Source: Oxytricha trifallax
Taxonomy: Eukaryota; Ciliophora; Spirotrichea; Sporadotrichida; Oxytrichidae
DNA length: 64,000 bases
NCBI GenBank assembly: GCA_000711775.1
Contig: ARYC01017305.1
Location: forward strand, 1-64,000
Direction of reading: 5' to 3'
Positions 55,867 to 64,000 of the stretch are shown in pieces. The notes under the pieces were generated by a model. That model worked only from the letters and a program-made list of their open reading frames with translations. It did not search any database and was not told the DNA's origin. The stretch's first letter is position 1. Every line of letters starts with the position of its first letter. The position numbers and the translations under genes are program-made.

Positions 55867-58800
55867 TTTATCTTTAGGTTTTATATTACAGTCAATGTTT
55901 TATTATATATTTCTTATTATAAACTATGATTAAATAAACCAAACTGGATTCAGATATTTTCACCTAATACAAACAATAACGAGAACAGAGCTTCAACGAA
56001 GTTTCGACATAATAGGATCTTGCATATCCATTTGGCCCAGCACTATCATTTCTGAATGATATGAAAGAAATTAAATGATAGCTATAGCAATAACAATTAT
56101 CTACAAAAAAGTAAAAAAACTGAACTCATAAATATTTTAAATATTACTAACGATTGATTGAATAAAAAATCGTCAAGATAAAGTAGGCTTTATGTTAGAC
56201 ATATGAAGAAAATATTTATTTCCTAAGAATCTTCAATAAAGACATTTGAAATAAAAAATTGGCTAATAATAAAATCTGATTGTCTGATGGGGACTGCCAT
56301 GAGCACCTCAACAAAAAAAGTACTGAGCATCAAATGCTTCCAGAAAAATTATTATTTCGTAAAATCTTATCTATCTCAACTTATATGCAAGATTCATAGT
56401 ATTAATCAGAATCAAGAAACTTAGATTTTCAATTAAAGCTAGAAACTTTTAACGCTGATTCAAATATAATAATGAAACAAAATGATTTTCTAATAATAAT
56501 TTAAATGAAAAAAAAATCAAACAAACTTAGGTAAAACAATAAGTGATAAGAAAATATTAAGCAGAACAACAGAAGATGAAAGAGATGAAAGTTTCAGAGT
56601 TTAGGGAGCTTAACTCCAAAAAAGGACTTGATGATTATGTGTGAAAAACAACGTTAGATCGGAGGTCCTAGAGATTAAATTTGAATATATTATTATTATT
56701 ATTAATTTTTACATATTGAAGGATACCATTAAAATATTATTTTATATTTATGATAATTAATTTTCTAATTAAAATTACAAAAAGCTTTTTTAAAACCCTA
56801 TCAATAAAATAAGACCAAAAATTTAGAAAGTTTAACCTTATTTTATATATTCACTGATTTACAAATCAGTTAAACTTGCTATTTTGATATTCTTTTTCAA
56901 ACTTCTATATTTAATATTTAATTAAAATATAAACAACATAAGGCACAATTAATTATAAAAATTGTATTATTCTTTTAAACTAAAATATTCTTTGATATAC
57001 TGATAATACTAGTTTTATGAAATAATCATTAATTCTATATAAATAGTTTTTTATATTAAGAATCCTTTAACTTACATATAAAATTCTAATTGAGAACAAT
57101 TAATTATGTATAATAATGTTAATAAGCTTTGTTGTAATATTCAAGATTATTATTTTCACTCTTACACTTTTGTTAATTCTATATAGAAATATAATAATCT
57201 ATTAAGTATAAAAGGTGATTCATGAGTTGTTATATTAAATATTTTTTATCCACAAAAAATACAATTTAGGGTACTTAGAACATGTTTCTAAAATTCTATA
57301 TAGATACAATATATCTTTAAAGAAAATAAAATATATAATACGTTATGTTAATTAAAAATTTTAATAGTTTAACAGGAATCTCTGTATTATTTAAAATAGA
57401 GTAGTATACTGAATAAAAGTTGAAAATATTGTTATCTATATTAAACTTAAAACGATTATGTGATCATTGTTTATACTATATACTATATTGTAAAAACTTA
57501 ATTAATATTAATATATATATGCGTTGCTAAGTTTTGATAACTAAGCAACGCGTTGCTTAGTTGACCTAACTAAGCAACGGACTCGAAATATTATTATAAT
57601 TTTAATATTTAAAACATGGCATATTTTCTAATCAGAAAATAAAAGAGGGATTCATTATAATTAGCTATAATTTAATATATTATGCTAATTTTTTAATTTC
57701 GAATCATTATTTATATTGTCTTTTGAGTTTATTTAACGAGCAATGGTTTTAATAATCAGCACAAAATTTATATATTTAATTTGAGGCAATAATAACCTTA
57801 CTTAATTATTCTTATCTCATAATCTTTGTGCTTATTTAACTAGTGAGGTTTTAAATTGCATTATTAATTTTTTATTGGTATAAATCCATTATTAGAACTT
57901 AAAAAACTATATTTAATCATTTAGCATTCTTTTTGTTTTTATTTTTTAAAAAATAAGCATTTTTCTTTTTTTAAATAGTTTTTTAAGTAATTTCGTAGTT
58001 AAATTGTAGTTTGATTGTTGTTTCAATAAATATTTAACTATTTATTGATAATATGTTATTATTATATAATTAATTTTGATTATTTAGTTTATAAAAAAAC
58101 TTATTATAAATTAATTTTTGGAGATTATGAGGGAATTATATTTTATATAAATTTTAAAGCTATTAATATTGTAATAATCTAATTTATTATACTTCTTCTT
58201 TAGTTGAGCAACAATTATTGCATGTTTTAATTTTAATATATTGTTTTGATATTATAATTTTAATTACATATTCACTATATTCTTTTTTGTTAAAATTGAT
58301 GAAATATTATATAATGAAGTATTATTAAAAATAAAATGATTTCAAATTGAATATATAATTTTTCAGACGTATTTTATATTTAAATAATTAAAACTTTAAA
58401 TACAAATAGCTACGATAGACTTAAGATATTTCGACTAATATGGAAAATTAATAAAGATTTAAATTTTTAAAGTTTATTGCACCACGTAATTTGCGTTAAA
58501 TGAGTTTACCAATAAATAAAAATAACAGTTGAATGTATCAATATCTGTAAGTATAAATGCATGAAAAAAGGAAGTTAAAAAGTTTATTTTCTTGTAACAT
58601 TTTTCGATTCTAAAAGTTATTTAATAATTACTACCAATTAAAAATCCTAATTGTGCAAATAGATTTTTTGATAATGTAGTTGTATAAAATATTTATGATT
58701 TAATAAAAGATTCAATGCAATATATATTAGGATTAAATTTCTAAAAATATACTTTACAATAATTTATACAATAAAATGATAGTTTTTAAAACAAATTAGG

Positions 58801-59319
58801 GTTTGTATAAGATTTAAATATATTCAATATGATGCTTTATGTAAGTAGATTTAAATCATAACAAAATGAAATGAAACTACAAACTAATAAATGAGTAAAA
58901 GGACTCTTAAATAGTCTAAAATTTGAAAAATTTTATTTTTATTTATATTTTTAGATTTTATTGATCATAAGATTTATACAAAATCTGATAAATATGCCTA
59001 TGTTGCCCATAGAGACATTGGGAAAACAATTTAGATTTATATTCTTTTTATAAAGTCTTTTAGAATAGAAATTAAAATTGAATAAATTATGAGTGAGTTT
59101 AGTGTTAAGATAGCAAATTATGTTGTTATGAATATTTTTATATTTAAGTTTTAAGCTAATTTTAAGATTAAGATCGAGTTTTTAAAGTTAAAAAAAATGG
59201 TATATATATATATTCTATTACGAATCTCATAAAAGCTTAAAAGAATTAAAATCAATTTATTAAGTTTGCTCAATAAAGATGTTCATCTTAAAAATTTAAT
59301 CTTTTTTAGGTTGAAAGAA
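55867..59319. other. AT-rich DNA; transposon end not found
   Basis: No C4A4 repeat or clear inverted end was found beyond the transposase, where TBE would have its terminus within about 150 bp. Two short coding-like patches are at 56530-56660 (EMKVSEFRELNSKKGLDDYV) and nearby. The palindrome at 57522-57579 is listed separately. The rest is AT-rich without genes. Confidence 0.45.
57521..57580. repeat. Cluster of gttgcttagtt palindromes
   Basis: A perfect 24 bp palindrome aactaagcaacg/cgttgcttagtt (57539-57562) is flanked by two more half-sites (cgttgctaagtt at 57522 and aactaagcaacg at 57568), giving two adjacent hairpins that share the same arm. Noticeably GC-richer than the flanks. Confidence 0.85.
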
Positions 59320-59715
59320 TATTTTATCAAAATAGAACTCTTGGAGGATTGAAGATTTATCTTTGATTTCATTTGCATGTATGATTATCCTCTCTTACGA
59401 TGATGCTTTAATAAGAGTAATTGCATTTTAAGTTGTATCAATCAATAAATAAAAGCACGGAGTCTATTTGGGGATTCCTTTCAAAAAATTAGTCTTCTAG
59501 ATGCATTAATGGTATGTCTTCAGTAAATTTATAGTGACATTTATCAGAATGAATTTTGCTTTTCAAAGCTTACAATCTTGATTTCAAAGGGATCCTGTTT
59601 TAGAATATGACTCATAGAATTCAGGATCTCTAACTGTCAAGCTATCTCTTCTCACTTAAGGTTCCGAGATATAATTATTTGCGTTTTTTCAAGTGGAATT
59701 TTAATCAAAGAAAAT
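59320..59715 (-). pseudogene. Degraded unrecognised gene
   Basis: Minus frames: QLEILNSMSHILKQDPFEIK with IVSFEKQNSF (about 59640-59550), then KFTEDIPLMHLEDQFFERNP, QIDSVLLFID and, after a TGA, YNLKCNYSYQSIIVREDNHT (about 59540-59385). Several TGAs and one frame change. Moderately GC-richer than background. No family recognised. Confidence 0.35.
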
Positions 59716-62243
59716 TATCGAGCAGTACATTAAAACATAAAAGGCTAATACTATTTGATGTCTCACCTTAACTTAGTCCTCTAAAACTCTCATATTATTG
59801 AATCCTGATTATTTTCTATATTGGCATTTACATAAATATTGGTAATATTTATTTACAAATGCTGCTTATCAAGGAATAGTAGTTTGTTGTAAATCTGTAG
59901 TAAGTTTTGCTAAAATGATAGTGTACAGTATAAATAAGAATTCACTTATTTAATAGCACTGTGATTTTATACGATAGATGTGAGATTGTTAAAAATTTAA
60001 TAGATTTAAGAAAATTTTTTTTTATAAATGATGATTATAAGTCAATTTAATTTTTACATTTCTATCCTAATATAGATTAAAACTTAATAATTTATGACAA
60101 TATGCATTCATAAAATAAAAAGAGCTAATTTTTATTGTAAAAAATTAATTGAAATGGATAGATTGTAACAAGTAAATGATGATACTTTTTATAACTAATT
60201 AATCATAGTAGGGAATAAAAAATAATAAAAACTAAATAAATCATATCTGTAAAAGGTAGTCTTAAATGACAAAAATAGCAACACTATCCAATTTAATAGA
60301 AATTCTAACTAAATATCTTTTCAATACTCCTATAATTTAACTGTTAATGTGTATAAATTCACTAATTGTTGCATAAAATAATATCTTGGAGAGCTTGAAA
60401 GAATAAAACCAATACATTGATAATGAACCAATCTGAGTATTTTGTTCAAAATTCAACATGACATAACTGTGGGGATTATTCGAAATAGTTTAAAAAAACA
60501 GCTTAATTACTAAATTTAAATGGTTAAATTGGCAACTTATTGTAAGTCATCCCCAACAAATAATTTGATAAAATTGTATTTTTACATAAAGGCAATTAAG
60601 AAACAATAGAAAATATCTTGATGATTTACTTAAATACTAACGGTAGACAATTAAATAATGTGGAATTAGAAATAAATTTACATCTATAAACCTTTGACAC
60701 CACAAGCTCATAGACATCAAGACAAACAATTAAAAAAGGAGAAGAAAAATCTTGTAAATTTACATAATTTTATATTATATTTCATTTTAATAGTTGATAT
60801 CATCAATACAGTGGTATATTCTTCATTTTATCCAGCTAAAAGTAATAGTTATCATAGTAGTAGAGAAATCTACCTATATAACAGCATAGTTGGCATCAGT
60901 AGAGCAACTAAAGGAACATTATTGAATAGCAAACTGAACTAAATGGCCTGTTTATGAAGCTAGATAATAATCAACTTCTTACTCTTTCATAAATAAAAAT
61001 ATAGCAAGTTATGTAAAAGTAGAGCAATTTCGGGCAAAGGTAATGATGCATTCAATTTAGACAATATGTAAACTTGCTCAATATATAACAGTGACATTTA
61101 AGGTTAAAATACATGTTAAATAAATTGTATTATTAATCAGATCTTATCACATTTAAATTATAAGTAAATTTAGTATTTTATTTTTAATTTTCATTATATG
61201 GATACTAAAAAGGGGAGAAAGAATAAAAGTAATTATATGGAAGGATTTAAATTATAAAATTAATTAAAACAATCTCTAAGCTACAATTAGAGGGAGTAAT
61301 TAGCAGCATATTTAGCGTCTTATAAATTAAAATATTGCGAATAAGACATATAATACTATAACAGCTAAATTCAAGAAAATGGAATTAAAAAAAACTTTGG
61401 AAAGGATGTAATGAGTTTTAGGCATAAATTAGAGGCAATCTTAATGACTTCCTGCTACCAGTATTTCAACTTTTTAAAAAGTTTGACTAATACTTAATAA
61501 ATCAGCATAAGAATTTATTATAAGAATAATAATATATAAAAAAAAAATACTTAGAATAAAAACTTTATAATTAAACTCTAGATTATCTAATATATAATAT
61601 GTACCTTTGATTCATTTAATAATAAAATTTATTGATTATGTAAATGAATGACTAACACCAAAAGTTTAAATGTTATTAAATTGATTATAGATAATTAAGT
61701 TTTGAAACTCAAATTTGTTAGTATTATTACCCATTAACTTTAAATGTTGCCTTGCATGAAATTTTATATGTTTAGTTCCGAGATTTATGTCTTGAACTTA
61801 ATAATTTTTCTTATTAAACCATGGTTCTTAAGCAATTAGAATTGCTATTCATCAGATTTATTTTGGATTTAATGTTTGATGTCATGGCAACAAGCTCAAT
61901 AAAAAAGAACCTAATCGCACACTTACTAAACAATATTAAATGATATTACTATTTCATATTTATTTATTATGAATTTAAATGCCAGCATATGATTGGTTTT
62001 GAATCAAAAGTTTTATTAAAAATAATGAGCAGTCAAAGATTAATGGCTAAATGTAAAATTAGTTATGCATTTTATTAATCTCAATGAGTGTTTTTATCAG
62101 TCTTTATTCTATTTTATTTGAATCAAGCTTGATATATTTTATTATATTGTTCTCAATACTTACTTGAAGTCTCTCTTTTAATTGTAATTAAGATTGAGTT
62201 TTGGTTTAATAATACTTTAAAGTTATGTTATACTATTATATAA
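59716..62243. other. AT-rich DNA, one weak ORF
   Basis: Mostly AT-rich. A plus frame at 60670-60957 (YIYKPLTPQAHRHQDKQLKK, then EKKNLVNLHN and a hydrophobic stretch) is open but not convincing enough to call. Nothing else seen. Confidence 0.4.
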
Positions 62244-62678
62244 TCAGAATATTTTTATGAAGATTCTAAGTTTATATTCAGATTTATCAATATATTAATT
62301 ATAAGAAAGATCTTTTTATTAACAACAACAATTTTATATTAATGGAGCTTTAACAGGTGCTTAACAGTTTGTATATTTATTGTGCTCAATAGCCTACTTC
62401 TCCGCATTTACTTCATGAAAAAATTTTGACCAGAAAAATTTGCCATTTGGTTAATCCATGGTAATTAAGAAGGAAAACAAAGTTATGTTATAATTTATTT
62501 ATTGCTCAACAATGAAATTTATTTTCTTTTTTATCTAAAATTCTTCATCATCAAGATCAAGATTACTGTTATTCTTAAGAAAAATTTCTTAGTATTTGTA
62601 TTGATGTCCTTTAGTATCACAGCACTTGAGTTAAGGATAAGATTGCTACTTAATATTGGCCTTAAATTTTCTAGTCAT
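62244..62678 (-). CDS. Unrecognised ORF, 144 residues
   Basis: ATG 62678 to TGA 62244, uninterrupted 145 codons with many TAA/TAG Gln. It reads MTRKFKANIKQQSYPQLKCC, DTKGHQYKYQEIFLKNNSNL, DLDDEEFQIKKKINFIVEQQ, and QPNGKFFWSKFFHEVNAEKQ, then EHNKYTNCQAPVKAPLI. Charged N-terminal half, Cys pair CC and later CQ. The C-terminal 25 codons are AT-rich and may be non-coding read-through. The hydrophobic frame on the plus strand is its shadow. No family recognised; it may be complete. Confidence 0.5.
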
Positions 62679-63221
62679 TATTTATAGCTAAATTATCTTA
62701 ACTGATTGGAGAACACATGTAAATTATTGTTGTTTGTTATATTTAATTCTGTTTTTGTAGCTAGAGAAGAGATACATGCAATACTACTTTGAACTTTTGG
62801 GAATCTTGAATGATTTCTTACATATATTTAAAGCTATGAGTCTACCTTAAAAAATAAATAATCAATAATATAGTTTACAGCTGATGCTATTTACTCATTA
62901 AAATTACACTTTATTTACTCATTTTTGTTTAAAAAAGGATATCTCAAACTAATTACAAAATCTGTTGAAAATATTGACTTTTATTGGAAACTACCTGTAT
63001 ATAATTACCCTATCTAATAAGTTAGTTTTCAGTACTACTTTATTCGAATTTTCATAATTTTTGCATAATTGAGAGTGATTGTAATCGATATTTTAAATAA
63101 AATAAAAATTATACTTATTTCTAGAATGAGTAAAAATTGTAAACAAAAAAGTAATTAATGAAACACATAAAATCTATCGATTTATAATATTTGAAATCAT
63201 AAATTTTTTAAAGAAAGGACA
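62679..63221. other. AT-rich spacer
   Basis: AT-rich sequence between two minus-strand genes; no feature recognised. Confidence 0.45.
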
Positions 63222-64000
63222 TCAGGTCTTTTTTTTGCTAGTCTTTAATGTTAACAGTAGTTTTTTAAATCTCATCTGAGGAATTTTCATCGCATTCAGT
63301 TGAGCTGTAAAGACTGCAAGGTATTCGTGTTTTCTTACTTCATCCTTGAAAGTTTTGCCGACAAAGACGTATAGAAGAATCGCCAGGAAAGGATAATTAT
63401 CTTTCTAAAATTGCCTTAGCGCACATTATCGGGTCTCGGAGGCACAAATGAATATCCATTAGTATGAAGTCATCTTGATTAACTATCCGATCATTTGAGG
63501 AGTATTTAAAGTTACTTATAAAAACCTAAGGGTCCGGATTCCCCCGGACTTTACATTGCAGGGCTTTAGGAAGCGATGGACTCTACCCTGTGAAAGAAGA
63601 TTGCTTATTCCTTCCAGCAACTGCAGAGCACATTTCTTAAAATACAATCGCTCGACTTGACTTCCTAAAAAATGTGTAATATTGCAGTCATAGTCCTCAG
63701 TGATAGAGTCATTATTAGCGCTTAGTAGCATAAGCCCTATAATTAGTCGATCCCACATTCTCAGATTGTTGTTCAGCAACATAAATTTGAAGTCTTACCA
63801 GACCTCTAGGACTGTCTCAAAATTTTTGATAAAGTGTTTTGCCTTGTATTGAACAATTATTGAATTTGGTCTTAAGAAGTCAGCAAGTGCATGTTGCAGC
63901 AGACTAAGCTCTTAGCATTCCCTGAGCATGGCATATGCCTCTATTACCAAGGTAATTGACAGCTCTGTTAAACTTGAAAAATGAGGCTGCCTATGAACTG
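63222..64000 (-). CDS. Unrecognised gene, 5' end outside window
   Basis: A minus frame open from the window edge to TGA 63222, about 259 codons, with GC well above background. Segments from the edge: HFSSLTELSITLVIEAYAML, QHALADFLRPNSIIVQYKAK, VLEVWQDFKFMLLNNNLRMW, DRLIIGLMLLSANNDSITED, FKKCALQLLEGISNLLSQGR and, at the end, KIPQMRFKKLLLTLKTSKKK. TAA/TAG occur as Gln in the frame. Alpha-helical, resembling an ARM/HEAT-like or regulatory protein, but no family is claimed. No IES-like break is seen, so this is the clearest candidate for a macronuclear-destined segment in the window. Confidence 0.65.

Noticed and set aside
55867..56100. Terminal inverted repeat of the second TBE-like set
   Set aside because: Compared by eye with 51.4-52.0 kb and with the C4A4 motif; no convincing match, so no element boundary is claimed.

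Overview
What it is. The window looks like germline (micronuclear) DNA of a hypotrich ciliate, most likely Oxytricha/Sterkiella. Three things point there. (1) Coding stretches stay open only if TAA and TAG are read as glutamine and TGA as the stop; no long standard-code genes are present. (2) A complete 4.2 kb TBE-type transposon (28856-33062) carries the C4A4 telomere-like repeat in its 139 bp inverted ends and a 3 bp ANT target duplication (ATT). (3) The rest is very AT-rich DNA with short spliceosomal introns (26-38 nt), nested palindromic elements and broken genes. No rRNA, tRNA or CRISPR was recognised. All gene calls come from hand translation with the ciliate code, so open frames in AT-rich DNA should be read with caution.

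Layout. 1-11.6 kb: AT-rich DNA with a hairpin, nested inverted-repeat elements X1/Y1 (1.7-3.1 kb), a GC-richer island (4.4-5.0 kb) and a long-TIR element with a coding-like core (Z, 6.3-7.3 kb). 11.6-21 kb: several glutamine-rich coding regions (11.7-12.7 and 14.1-14.5 plus; 14.6-16.2, 17.4-17.8 and 19.6-20.4 minus; 20.7-21.0 plus), and hairpin element W. 21.2-22.2 kb: second copy of Y. 22.2-28.5 kb: AT-rich DNA with degraded genes and a small X copy. 28.9-33.1 kb: TBE. 33-41 kb: degraded gene pieces, some apparently in opposite orientation to their neighbours. 41.5-43.2 kb: a Merlin/IS1595-like element (V, 8 bp target duplication) inside a W relative. 44.0-46.6 kb: a larger element with related ends (U, 9 bp target duplication) holding a nested Y-like element. 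48.3-52 kb: coiled-coil and other unrecognised genes. 52.1-55.9 kb: a second, degraded TBE-like gene set. 56-62.2 kb: mostly AT-rich. 62.2-64 kb: two unrecognised minus-strand genes, one running off the window.

Most interesting. The second TBE-like set holds a DD34E transposase (54956-55866, minus) and a homologue of the TBE 22 kDa protein (54059-54814, plus) that keeps an intron at the same place. Beyond them, where TBE carries its zinc-finger/kinase gene, lies a CCHC zinc knuckle joined to an MT-A70 adenine methyltransferase domain (52079-52939, minus). Gene order and relative strands match TBE, which suggests a transposon lineage that swapped its kinase accessory gene for a putative DNA/RNA adenine methyltransferase. 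All three genes here carry frame breaks, so this copy is probably dead.

A second theme is nested inverted-repeat elements that carry GC-richer gene fragments (Y1/Y2 share the same cargo; Z and T carry different ones), much like Pack-TIR elements.
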